Assembly (NCBI GenBank): GCA_015501585.1
Contig: JADNRY010000167.1
Location: 1 to 64,000 of the forward strand
Direction: 5' to 3'
Origin: Rhodocollybia butyracea
Lineage: Eukaryota; Basidiomycota; Agaricomycetes; Agaricales; Omphalotaceae
Length of the DNA stretch: 64,000 nt
Under the pieces are notes generated by a model. The model made no database searches, was not told the DNA's origin, and was given only the letters and a program-made list of their open reading frames with translations. Each line of letters starts with the position of its first letter. Within the stretch, counting starts at the first letter, position 1. Below, piece by piece: positions 44,945 to 56,095 of the stretch. The position numbers were made by a program, and so were the translations under genes.

Positions 44945-47109
44945 GTTCAAGCGTTTGTGTGAAGAGGAAACATTGATACGTAGAGAACAGGAAGAGTTGA
45001 GATGGGCTGGGAAACTCGCAGAAGAGTTAGAGCTGGATTACAAGAAGGAGAAAATGGAATTGGAGCGACGGAAGAAGCATGAAGCGCAAGAAGAGTTACG
45101 CAAGAGACGCTGCAAGTGGTCTCTGTTTTTGCCCCACCAACCACACTAACAAATGATACTGATCTCACAGCTGAGATAGAGAGGGAGGCGGAGAAGCGGA
45201 AGCAGCTCGAGAAGGAGAAAATAGAATTAGAGGAGCAAGAAGCGCAGAAGGAAATAGAGACGAAGAACAACCTGCTACAAGAACAAGAGCTGCGGAAGAG
45301 ACAGGGTAAGCGGTTTCCCATTTTCGCCACAATCAACTGTACTCTATGCTGTTCAAAAGTGGGAAAAAATACCCACGCGCGCCGAAACTTTATTTCACGC
45401 AGAAACTTTATAGTGTGCAGGCCAAAACTTTTGCTCAAATTCCTTTTGTTGCATTTCCTTTTAGTAATAGCTCATTAGATGTACATTTACTGTGCATCTA
45501 CTGTACATCTACTACTTAATTGTTATTATATAGTCCATAATACCCTTGTAAACTTAGTGAAAAGCTATCAAGGGAACCGGTACAGCCACAATGTACGTGA
45601 GCTCATGCTTTGGCCGGCCAAAGCGATCGGGGGGCGTGCTCACATGATTGCTTAACCGCACAGATCGAGTCAGCCTTCAGTGGCATGACCCGCCGACTCT
45701 TCACACTTTGGATAAGCTAGTTGTCTGAAATGGTGAATAAAGAATAGTAGATACTACTAGACATGGTATATCTCAATGACCAATAAGTATAGATAAAGCT
45801 TGGTAGGGGCTCGAGCCTCGGCCCTGCGCTCCCCGAGCCCTGTCTGCCATCGAAGGCGAAGTTGCCGAAAAGACTGATTTTTGAACGTCACGCGACAATG
45901 AGCTATAAATCAAGCGGTGGTAAGACCGGCTCGAGCTACAGACTAAGCGGTGTAAGACCGACTTTCCAGAACGCGTAGTGAGAGCTGAAAAATATTGATG
46001 GGCTGGACTTCTATGAAGAGTTGGTGATAAGGCAAGTGATAAGCGCCAATTCTCACGTCTGCCCATCTTATCATCCGATAGGTGCCTTTGGCGGACCAAT
46101 CTAATCCACTATCTTATGGCATCTTATCTAGCTAGTTATCTCGCATCTGACCTAGTCAGTTACATCACCACCATTGCCCGCTCGCTTTGGCTGGCCAAAG
46201 CATGAGCTCACGTACATTGTGGCTGTGCCCACTTCTCTTGATAGCTTTTCACTAAGTTTATTGGACTATATAATAACAATTAAGTAGTAGATGTACAGTA
46301 AATGTACATCTAATGAGCTAATACCAAAAGAAATGCAATAAAAGAATTTTGACCAAAAGTTTCGGCGCGCGAACTATAAAGTTTCTGCGCGAAATAAAGT
46401 TTCTGCGTGAAATAAAGTTTCGGCGCGCGTGGGTATTTTTTCCCACTTTTGAACAGCATAGTACTCGCAAATTTTTACGAACCCACAGCTGAGGCAGAGA
46501 AGGAACAGGAGCAGAAGAAACGTCAAAAGAAGGAAGAGTTACGCAAGAAACACCGCAAGTTACTTTCCGTCCTTCCAACAAGCAACTGTACTTACTTATT
46601 TTACTCACCCCACAGTTAAGATTGAGAAAGTCATTGGAGACGAGATGATCGGGCAAAGGGGTCCAATTCGGTCTGTCGCATCTGCCATCCGGATGTGCGA
46701 GAATAACTGGGTGGATCATGATCGTCCACTCGTTCTTTTCTTCCTTGGGAGCTCTGGGATAGGGAAAACGGAACTTGCAAAGCGACTCACGTATTACATT
46801 CACAGTGACAAGAGTAAAGACGCGACCTCTTTTGGTCAGTCACTAACGGAGATTGAAAACTGGGGTGTTTGTACGAATCGACATGTCTGAGTATCAGCAT
46901 AGTCATACAGTATCAAACTTGACAGGTATGTACTCATCCATTTGAATCCATATACATGCTGATTCTCATCATAATGCTGCTCAGGCTCACCAAAAGGCTA
47001 TGTGGTAGGTTGTTTGTCGGTAGTAAGTTAGACTCTACAGCCTTACCACTCCTGTAGGGCTATAACGAGGGCGGTATCTTAACAAAAAAAATTGAAGGAG
47101 AACATGGAG
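44945..47109 (+). pseudogene. Ankyrin-ClpB gene, part 2: coiled coil and Walker A
   Basis: Three similar charged exons encode a long coiled coil: RLCEEETLIRREQEELRWAG to 45110; EIEREAEKRKQLEKEKIELE (45172-45306); and EAEKEQEQKKRQKKEELRKK (46492-46551). All are joined by phase-1 introns; two of the donors read GCAAGT (GC-AG introns). The next exon (from 46617) starts the AAA+ domain: KIEKVIGDEMIGQRGPI, Walker A in FFLGSSGIGKTELAKRL, then FVRIDMSEYQHSHTVS. That last piece is in a shifted frame, best explained by an extra G near 46874. Short exons GSPKGYV and GYNEGGILTKKI (the ClpB pore loop) follow. The frame runs EGEHGDP into the Crypton at 47110. A foldback element sits in the second coiled-coil intron. 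Confidence 0.7.
45344..46461. mobile_element. 1.1 kb foldback element in an intron
   Basis: Inverted arms of about 290 bp (left begins CTATGCTGTTCAAAAGTGGG; right is its complement), flanked by TACT on both sides (45340-45343 and 46462-46465). Near the outer ends are tandem GCGCGAAATAAAGTTTC-type units. The centre is GC-rich with CTTTGGCCGGCCAAAG palindromes and no gene. It lies inside an intron, so it need not have harmed the host gene. Confidence 0.75.
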
Positions 47110-47345
47110 ACCCGAGCGTGGGATTAAGCCGCCAGGTCAGCGAGCTCGGCTGACACGCACCCGGCGTCTCGCCGCAGGTCACTCGCTTTGTTGACACCGC
47201 TTGGGGCACCGACTGTTACTTACTTACTTTTGCTCTATACACTACGAATCAATATTTTTTCTCTTAATTTTCTCTTGACTCTTTCTTGCTACCGCCTCGA
47301 ATATCCTCCTCTATCTGACAATACAAACTATGCTCGTTTAATGAG

Positions 47346-50300
47346 ATGGAAAGCTCAGATCAAATCTGCTCCTCTTTGACAACAAGTCGAACTCAGTCCC
47401 AACAAGGTTTATCATTCTCAAATATTGCAACTAAGTGCATACTAATAGCTCTTATCAGCCATATCAATATCATTATCTACTGACAGTCAGGGGAATCCTA
47501 TTGCAAGTCGCGCCGCGTTAGAGCAAGCACTGTACGTATACATTGTTACATTGTCAAGAGTACAGATTAACTGAATGTCTCCTTAGCGCTACTATTTCTA
47601 CTAAGAGACCTCTCCATCATGCTTTACAAGAGATGAATGTGAAGTTCACGCAAAGAGCAAAAGTAAATGAGTTGAAAATTCTTTTGTTAAATGCACGGTA
47701 CGTTGAGTTTGTAACTTTATCTGTTCATTAATTCTTACCGTTGAATTCTCGTTGAATTCTTAGCTTTCCAAATGCAAATACCAATGATCTTTCTATGCCG
47801 GCTCATTCTCTGGATGCCAGTGCTCTCGCTGCCTCTAACCGCCCTCCTTTGACACACGCTTCAGCACCTAAACAAGCTGGAAGTGGGAGTACCGTCAGAA
47901 ACATCACTTCAGCACTTGATCCTCCTTGTTTCACTCTCTTCCCGCCCAATCGAGGCCCGTCCATGTCCTCATCTGTCCCTGCAAACTCTCAGCTTCCGGC
48001 ATCCGTGTCGTCATTGATTCCTGTAGTCCCTCAGCTTCCCGCGTCTGTGTCGTCATCTGGTCTTGAACCTGTGACACTCTATACTGGTGATGGCGATGAA
48101 GCAGACCTCGTGAATGCCTTCAACATTGAAGGAGCACATGGCGAAGAGATTTTTGGATATGATCTCACCCCCGTGATGGAAGACTCCGACTCCGACTCTG
48201 AGGATGAGGATGATTTGGACTGTAATGAGAATTTCAAAAAGCAGGTTCGTGTTGAGGCTTCTGCCCGCTTCGAAAAAAATCGCCGTGCGGGTGGGAGAAA
48301 AACTCAGGATGCTATGATTCGCCGATGGAAGGTGAGATGAATGCCTTTTAGATGAATAACACTAATGCCTCCCTAGGAGTTCATCTCAATTGCAAAGTTC
48401 AATCAATGGAAAATTTTGGACGATATTGTTGATGAGCATTCGCTGCTTCTTTACATCAAATACACCGCTGAACGTCCGAAGCAAACACGACAAGGGGTTG
48501 ATATTAAAGGTACATTTGTTGGTGCTGTATGTTATTTTTCCGATCTTCTGTCTCAAATATTGATGCATTACATCTGATACAGGCTCAGCTCAAGAAACAG
48601 TACTTTGGTGCCCTCCGCATCCGAAAGCAGCAAGAGGCAGCTGACCCATCTCTCAAAACCAAACGGCCTGCAACCTCAGTGATAGTATGGGATGCCATCA
48701 AGAATCGGATGGACGAGGCATTGAACAGGGAATGGAGGTACGTCTGTTTTCCATAGATGTGCACATTCCGGAATCTGAGTCTGAGGTTTTTTTCAGCGGC
48801 GATATCAATAACCCCGACGATGATGCTGAAGACATCATCGCTCAAACCTTCCTTGACGCAATGACTCAAGATAAAATGGACAAAATCAATCTTGCTTTTT
48901 TACAGCACTCGCACAGTAAGTTAACTCTCATCTCTTAACTATGTATTTGACAAATAATCTGTAGTGCGTCAAGCAGTGTTTGGGCATCTAGCTCACACCG
49001 CCCAACATGCCTCAGGTAACCGTGGTGACGACTTCCGTGCATACAGGCTTGCGGAACTACAGCCATACACCATGATACATCCCAACAAAGTCACAGCTAT
49101 GCATTGTACCATTGGAATGCAGAGTGAGGAAAAGGCTGGCCGGCGAGGCATGAAAACAGTTTGCAGCTTCTTTCATTTATGCCACATGCGCTGATGGTTA
49201 TTCACAGCGTGTTAATCCTTCCTACTCAGTATTTGTAGCGCATGCTGACCCTCTGTGGTGTCCACAAGGGGCATGGGCAATGTATCATCATCTCATCCAT
49301 GATGTTGAGCATATCAGTGACAAATGCGATATTTCTTGGGATCTCAACAAAACGTGGCGCAAGGTAAACGAAAATACTTAAAAGGCAACGTAAATTGACT
49401 TGAATGTTTCCAGATACATGTACTGCATGGGCCGGACTCACCAGAGACTCCTCTTTCTGGATCAAGCCTCTATAACTTGTACCGACGTGCACTTGATCTT
49501 GCTGGCGTGAAATCAAAAATGAAGCAACATCTTCCGCGTCATTTGCTCGGATATAAGAATGAAAAAATGGGGTGCGTCTGCTCATGGTGGTGATGCTTTG
49601 CGCTAATATGTTGATATAGTGTTGACCCCAACGCCACTGCTAAAATGGGATGGAGTCGCGGATCAACGTTTTTCGACACATATGCCCCAGCACTTCCGAA
49701 AGCTGTATGTTGATATTTCTCACTGTTTTTCAAACCTACTTACTCTTTCATAGGCAATCCTTGGTGCGCATGGGTTCAAGGAACATGAAGGATATGATCC
49801 AATTTGGCGACACGTTCATGTCCCTGACCAATTTCTCACCTTGATGTGTCCAATGGCTGAAGAAGTCTTGGACAGTATTGTTGGTATGATTTCTATCACT
49901 GGGATATCAACCATTTACTTACATTTGTGATGCACAGGACGTCAGAATTTAACTGGAGCTGCAAATTACTGGACTATGATAATCAATCTATGTCCGTATC
50001 TCTTTCAAGTAAGTACCTTTGAGGTCGTCCAAGTCTTCGCTGTAATTTATTATGTTATTTCAGTGTGCGGCAGCGATTTTTCAAGTGTGCCCAAAATCTT
50101 CGGTCTTTCGACTTCCTGCATTGGCAAATTCCGATGTCCAGAATTGGATGAGGAGTACATTCCCAACTGATCTGTCATTGCTTAAGGCCAATGCTGGTAA
50201 CCCCCTGGACCTTGAGCGACTTCAAAATGACATCCTTCAGCGTGAACTCTCAGCTATGAATGCTACATTACAATCGCAATCAGCTCAAATTTCCCGTCTC

Positions 50301-51456
50301 CTGCAGATTGTGGAACGTCGAACAGAGATTTTCTCACCAGCGAAAGGATACAGTATTGCGAAGTATCATCAATCTGGTAAGTTAGCCCCATTGTTTCGGG
50401 AAACAGATCTTTTAATATAGCATAGCTACTACTGCAGGTTCCACCCATTCAATGTCGGATCTGCTTCCCGCGGTGGAGATTGGTTCAGTATCTTGCGCCG
50501 TTAATCATAATTCAAGTGTCTATGAAGCTAAAGATGAGACGCTACGTGCGTTTGCAAACAGTGTTTCACCAAAGACACCTCAAGTACGTGATATCACTCA
50601 AGTTGATTATGTACTGCCGGATACTGCTGCGTTTTACGCTCCAGGTAAGTCTGGCGCGATTATATTAGTACACGGGTATAGCTAATCAATATCTGTATCG
50701 AGGCGCTCCTCATGGCATTTGGCCCCCTCTTTTCGGTCAGAAGTCCATCCGGTGGGATGATGTATTCAATGCAGTGCATCCGAGGTCTGCTAACCGTTGT
50801 TGGAGTTGTTGGAAGCCAGGAAAAACTCTGGGGTCATATAAAATATCCGAGATTTGGGGTATTTGGACACAGGGTGAAGTCGTTGTTGATAACGATGGTG
50901 TTCAAACTGGGTTGAAGCCTCCTTTGGGTTTAGTGGAACAACATTTCCGAGAAAAGTGGCGGAGCGGAAAAGTTGATAATGCCAAGATTGTCAGTCCAAT
51001 CTATTGCTCGATATATATCTACTGATCAAACTCCATAGGATGGAAAGCAGTGGGAACGATTTCGAGAGATCCCAGAGTGGATTGATGGACAAGCATCATC
51101 TCGCGGTGTTTCACCGCAATCACTTATCCAAGAACTTGAAAACATGTGCAAGACTGATAGTGGGACGGCGCTATCACTCAACCAGCTCCGACTTATTCTT
51201 AAGACTCAGCGAGAGACTACAAGTGCTGTCACTCCAACCGCAATAGACACACCTGATCCTCAAAGTGATGTACCTGTGGCTTCTTTCAGTCCTGTATGTC
51301 TGCTCATCTCTCATTCCTGTCCTCTGTTCAACTTCATTTCAGTTAGCTGATACAAGCACGACTGCTACTACATCCACCCATCATACCTCAGATTCAACCA
51401 AGAGACGCAAACCTGCAGCTGATCCTCGTCGGCCAAAAAAGCTGAAGACTGCCTAG
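47346..51456 (+). CDS. Crypton tyrosine recombinase with GCR1_C-type DNA-binding domain
   Basis: A spliced gene of about thirteen exons that stays open throughout. N-terminal helical piece RPLHHALQEMNVKFTQRAKV plus NELKILLL (SAP-like, weak). A Ser/Pro and acidic linker (DSDSDSEDEDDL) follows, then the recombinase core with RGDDFRAYRLAELQPY (first catalytic Arg), MKQHLPRHLLGYK (H-x-x-R box) and GWSRGSTFFDTYAPALP (Trp and probable nucleophile Tyr). The C-terminal part CWSCWKPGKTLGSYKISEIW, then IWTQGEVVV and HFREKWRSGK, fits the GCR1_C fold that Cryptons use to bind DNA. The tail is basic (RRKPAADPRRPKKLKTA), stop 51454-51456. The start is unsure: ATG 47346 is a candidate, with the first junction (to about 47488) unresolved. 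Looks autonomous. Confidence 0.8.
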
Positions 51457-51515
51457 TAATATTTTTACGACTTGCACTTTTTCTTAAATATTTTGTATTT
51501 GCACACACGTAGCCA

Positions 51516-51958
51516 TTAATTGTTTATATTATGTATATACAGGCTTTGAACACTACCTACAATTAATTTTGCATCTGAAAATATTGCCAATGGTAAGAAC
51601 GAAAAATTGAGACAGAGTGTGTGTGGGCCAGACTTCAGCGCACAGTCATTAATCTGACAGTTCTGTGAAGCCGCTGCTTTAGTATATGCGCGCTCGCAAC
51701 TAACAAGCCAAATGCTATGCAAGCCATCAGAAGATATTTAATAATAAATTTCCGTGTAACATACCTGAGATCTACACCGATAATGAAAGTCTGGGGTCCA
51801 TCAGGGCCAGTAGTACAAGGAGTGCCATTGACTGTTGAGTAGTTCAAGAGGGAAACACGTTGCTGTGCAGGTTCCAAGATCTATGCTATTAGATTAGTTG
51901 GCTGATTTTATTGACGGAATCAAGAGGCACTTACTGGCCAAAGTCCATTCACTCCCAT
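51516..51958 (-). pseudogene. XPG/FEN1-like N-terminal fragment carried by the Crypton
   Basis: Minus strand. Exon 1 (51958-51935) is MGVNGLWP; exon 2 (51880-51765) is ILEPAQQRVSLLNYSTVN, then GPDGPQTFIIGVDL; exon 3 from 51714 gives SIWLVSCERAYTKAAASQ and ends at a stop near 51516. MGV-x-GLW at the extreme N-terminus followed about 50 residues later by G-[IV]-D-x-S-x-W is the start of XPG-N/PIN-type structure-specific nucleases, common as 'PIN domain-like' proteins in mushrooms. Introns are canonical and phases match. The rest of the nuclease (catalytic acidic residues further on) is absent, so this is a truncated passenger. Possibly captured cargo; no activity expected. Confidence 0.6.
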
Positions 51959-52382
51959 GATTATTGAGAAAACTTGTAAGCGAAAGAGAGAATGAGAAAG
52001 GGGTACAATTGATCGACTTGCTGGAGTGAGTAAGTAATCGCACCGATGCATCCAAACACGACTGAGCACTGGTTTCATTATTATTACTTATACTATGTAG
52101 CTATGTACACTCAGTATGTAGGTGGTGCAGTCACATACTACAACGTCGCCTACAGATGGGCGACTGGTCATATCACGCGCCAGCCTAAAATTGGTTGACC
52201 CGCCCAGCGAGAAACACGGTGACACAGCGGATGCAAACAGACGGGCGCCGAGTGACCAGAAGGCGAGCGAGAGGGAAAGCCCGCCTAGCGGAGTTTTAAA
52301 AATAGCCGAGACCGGCGCTTAACTCGCTGACACCCGCGCTGACATGAAGGCGGGTCACCCGAAACCCGCTATAGAACCCGAG

Positions 52383-53326
52383 AGCTATTGTCCTCTTGGA
52401 TGAGATCGAGAAAGCTCACCCCAATGTCTTGACAGTTTTCCTCCAGCTCTTCGATGATGGAAGAATAACAGATCCCAAGGTGCGAAGCTTTACTATTGCT
52501 TTGAACGCTATCCTCACCCACACAGCTTGGTACTATCTACTGCAAAGATGCAGTGTTTATCATGACTTCTAACCTGGGCTCAGAAGAGATCAGGGCCGCG
52601 GCACCGAAACTCCACAAACTTATTGCAGTGACAGAAGATCGGCACAAGCAGTATCTCAAAGGCATTGGGCAATTCACCAAGCAGCTTTATCCTGTCCTGA
52701 AGGCATCGTTCAAGAGGGATGAGTTTCTTGGACGGATCAATCAGACTGTCATTTTTTTGCCCTTCAACAACCAAGAGGTAAGTTATGAGAGCTGTTGTAA
52801 TGGCAGATTCAATGTCAACTCTTTATTATCACCAGATCGGTCAAATAGTTCAGATCGAGTTGAAGAAATGGAAGCAACGTGCTGAAGAGCAACATGCAAT
52901 CAGACTTTCTTGGTCACCCAAAGGCAAGCTGTCCCTTTTTTGGCGCAACTTCTATAGCTAATCATTGCCTTGACCATGTCTACTGTAGTCGTTGACAGGC
53001 TCGTTCAGGGTTATGATGTGAACTATGGAGCACGCTCCGTCATGAACGAAGTTCAAACACTTGCCGTACAGCTATTAGCTGAGGCACAGATCCGGGGGGA
53101 TATTCAAGACAAGTGCGTTGTAGATTTTTATTTATTCTAAGATAGTCCTGACGAAAATCATAACAACAGTTGGTCTGTTTGTCTATTCATTAATGATGCT
53201 GGCAATATCGACATCGCGAAGGAGGATCCACTCGGTAAATACTGCAATACTCTGGGATCATTACCATGACTAACTGAATTTATTGCAGACCGTATTCCGC
53301 ACAGAGGATGTCATTACATCGCTTGA
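52383..53326 (+). pseudogene. Ankyrin-ClpB gene, part 3: AAA+ C-terminal half
   Basis: Resumes directly after the Crypton with [20 protein letters not shown] (Walker B, LLDE) and [11 protein letters not shown]. Exons then run 52526-52777 (sensor 1 [23 protein letters not shown] with the arginine-finger region), 52836-52923, 52989-53112 (YDVNYGARSVMNEVQ, the sensor-2 GAR motif of Clp/Hsp100), 53170-53234 and 53289-53326, stop at 53324-53326. The donor at 52924 is GCAAGC, another GC-AG intron. This is the D2-type AAA+ module of ClpB/Hsp104; ankyrin plus a single ClpB module is the layout of animal CLPB/SKD3. The part has no internal stop and would be functional if joined. Confidence 0.8.
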
Positions 53327-54069
53327 ACCTTGAGGTATATTTGGTCAATCTATGGGCTTTACCGATAACGGGACTACCCCCCGTTTCATAGCAGAGTGCA
53401 ACGGAATAGTGACTGGAGTGAACTAATTAATAATGAGACTCCCTCCACAAAGACAAGCTTAAAGAGCACTACTAGTAATGGAGCGTACTGCAGTGCAAAG
53501 CCAGGTGAATGACACACTTTAAACCGTTTGACTTGAGAGAGGACTGCTACTCCGACGATGAGAGATATATTCCCAGAGTGCGACAGTCAGTGGCAGGACT
53601 TACCTTAACTCTCCGATTTACATGATTCAATTTGATTGACAAGAGTGTCGCGTTGACGTGTGCACATGATATGCACGTGTACGCGTGGAATCTGGGTCTT
53701 TGAAGTTTGCGGAAAACGGTGGGTCTGATTTTTAATCGGCTTGCTCGGGCTGAAGCGCTATCCGGAGTACCCTCGAATAAAATAGTGCGATACCCCGAGA
53801 CTGTTTTACTGGTGTATCAATACGGTATAACTTACAAACGTTAAGTATTTGAATATCTTGGGGGGATATACTCTTGCTTCATTATGGAACTAATATCTGT
53901 TTTCGAGACTGGTTCTTCAAAGCTTCAAGCTGTGAGTATCGCGATTGCAATTTCTGTTTCTAGGTTATCGATGAGTCGCAGACCACGAGATCAATCAGCA
54001 GACAAAGGGCTTCTATTACCTAAAGTTGAAAAAAAACGACCGCCATTCTTTCTTTCTCGACCCACCATC
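53327..54069. other. Intergenic; 5' flank of SET copy 2
   Basis: No gene supported. The last part (from about 53970, GCAGACCACGAGATCAATCA) matches the 5' flanks of the other two SET copies. Confidence 0.4.
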
Positions 54070-55634
54070 ATGAAGCGCGGTTTCCTCACTACCTCGAAAT
54101 CCAAGGAACGAATTGACAAAGCCATTCCAGACTCAAATACGCCTGTACTTCCCAAGTTCAGTAAGCTAAGCCATGGTGTTGTACCCGAAGCAGGTAAGTA
54201 AATCCAAATGCCACTTGATACAATCATAATCGACGCTAACGACGATTCCAACGGGCGTCCCCAAAGACTACAAAAGCCAATTCAACAACGAATACAAAGA
54301 ATTCTCGGCCGATACCCTGAACTACTCAAAAGAAGTTGCCGTCTACACCTCTATTCCTTCCCGAGGCTACGACGACAAGCCTGGCGACATTCCCGGTGGC
54401 TGGGCCGAATGCTTCATCCCTGGAGAACTCAAACGCAAACTCTAGACTACCCCTGGGTTTCCTCGTGTTCCGTTGGCTCCGACGGGCGGTAAAGCATATT
54501 CTATTAAGGAACTCGAACAGGCGGACCGAAAAGGTTTGGGGCTCTTTGCGACGCGTCTTATACGCGCTGGAGACCTTGTCGTGGATGAGAGACCCATGCT
54601 CGTTGTCCCAGCTGGATCGGCTATTCCTCTTCCCGAAAGTGCGGCAAGTTATTCGCCGGAGCAGCAGAAACAGGTATTTTTGCACGAGTGGGGAAAGCTG
54701 GTGAAAACGGCGTTTGATCGAATGTCGGTTGATCATAAAGGGGATTTCATGGCTCTCGCGAATAGTCATCAGCATGATGGAAGTGGTACGTCTTTTTCAT
54801 CCGTTTTTTATAATTTTTACTTGAAAATTCTTTCTTACAGATGAACTCGTCGGGTAGTTTTCCTTCCCGATTCATAATTGAACTCCTTACTAGAATATAC
54901 CACAGACGCATCAGAACAAACGGTGTTCAAGTCCTCGATGGACCCTATTCTGCGATCTGCAAAGATATTTCGCGTGCTAATCACAGGTACTTACGACCTT
55001 GACCCGAAACCCATTTATCGAATTTTATCTAATAGCTGTGGCCCAAACACTGTCTTCGGCTGGCACCCCGAATCCTTCTCTGTTCGCCTCATCGCCGTCC
55101 GCGACATCCCCCCCCAACTCCGAAATCACCCTCTCATACTGCGATACCCTGAACCCCGCCGCAGACCGCGCCAAAGCTCTCGCACCATACGGTATACACT
55201 CCTGCATCTGCACCGACACTGGCCTCTCCTGCTTCGATCCCGCCCGTTCCAAAATCGGGGACACACGCCGTTCCAAATTCGCTAACGACATCATCGTGCT
55301 CACACCTCCCTTCGAGAAACCTCCCCCAGGCACTCCCAAAGACGCGTGGGTCGAACCTGCCTTGGCGCGATTCCGGGAACTTGAAGAGGAGGGTCAGCAA
55401 GGGACCGAGCAGTTTAAGACGACGGCCCACCAGTTGGTGAATGTGTATGCGTTCCTGCAGGACGTGGAGAAGGCGCTGTTTTATGCGCGGAAGCTGAAGG
55501 GCGTGTATGAGTTTTTTGAGATGAGGGAGCTGGAGACGGTGTATTTGAGTGAGACGGGGATTAGGGGGAGTCATTGGTGGAAGATGGGGGATATGCATAA
55601 GATGGGAGCGCCGATGTTAATGTCGTTCGCGTGA
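54070..55634 (+). pseudogene. SET-domain gene, copy 2: nearly full length but dead
   Basis: Exons 54070-54193, 54255-54785, 54841-54853 (13 nt), 54906-54986 and 55036-55634 parallel the intact copy at 61787. SET-domain hallmarks are readable: GLGLFATRLIRAGDLVVDER, NHSCGPNTVFGWH (formed across a splice junction) and EITLSYCD. There are three disabling changes. The acceptor of intron 1 is GG instead of AG (54253-54254, compare AG in copy 1). TAG at 54443-54445 replaces TAC of copy 3. An eighth C in the run 55108-55115 shifts the frame after RDIPP. A GTGAGT donor at the apparent stop is shared with copy 3 and may mark a further intron. The homopolymer change alone could be a sequencing error, but not all three. 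Confidence 0.8.
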
Positions 55635-56090
55635 GTAGATGTTGCTATAGCTCTTTTTGCTAGTGTCGGGGTCTTGTTCATTGTATTGCTACTACTATCG
55701 TTATTGCTATTTCCGAAATGATACTGCATTTCTTTTGGGAACAGTTGCTCATGAGATAAGTGGTAATCGGCGCCCTGAAACATTGAAGGACAGCGGAGGT
55801 CTAGAAGAGTAGTCATCGCGATTTACTCAAAGACTGTCATATTTGGCACTCCCGCCTGAGTAGCCTCCATACTAACGAGAAAGAGGAAAGCTAAGCCTAC
55901 GCGAAGTGTAGTATTGAGCTCCAGAGAGTCAGCACACCCTGGTTGGACTCGGGGCCCTACGAAAATCATTGTCCAGGATGAAGTTTTCAAGTTGGTCCTT
56001 GAGCCATGCTTTGCCACGAGTGCCTTCTTTTCTCTCTGTCTCTACGCATACTATCTGGTTGTCCAGCAATATATATCCGATTCAAACAAA
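55635..56090. other. 3' flank of SET copy 2
   Basis: No gene seen. The first 130 bp resemble the 3' flank of copy 3 (TTTTTGCTAGTGT, TTCATTGTATTGCTA), showing that the duplication extended past the coding region. Confidence 0.5.
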
Positions 56091-56095
56091 TATGC

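Larger units (their letters stand above)
47110..52382 (+). mobile_element. Crypton (tyrosine-recombinase DNA transposon)
   Basis: A 5.27 kb insertion that interrupts the AAA+ exon. Left junction ...GGAGACCCGAG|CGTGGG, right junction ...TAGAACCCGAG|AGCTATT; ACCCGAG is present at both ends (47110-47116 and 52376-52382). Collapsing to one copy restores the ClpB frame. There are no long terminal inverted repeats (only GTCAGCGAG appears inverted near both ends), as expected for a Crypton, which integrates by site-specific recombination. Encodes a full recombinase on plus and a partial XPG-like gene on minus. Confidence 0.85.

Noticed and set aside
45780..45870. GC-rich stretch in the foldback centre that might be tRNA-like
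   Set aside because: No acceptor stem or T-arm (GTTCRA) in the right place could be found.
47116..52375. KDZ or other DDE transposon as the identity of the 5.3 kb insertion
   Set aside because: No DDE motifs or long inverted repeats; the Arg / H-x-x-R / Tyr arrangement and GCR1_C-like C-terminus fit a Crypton.
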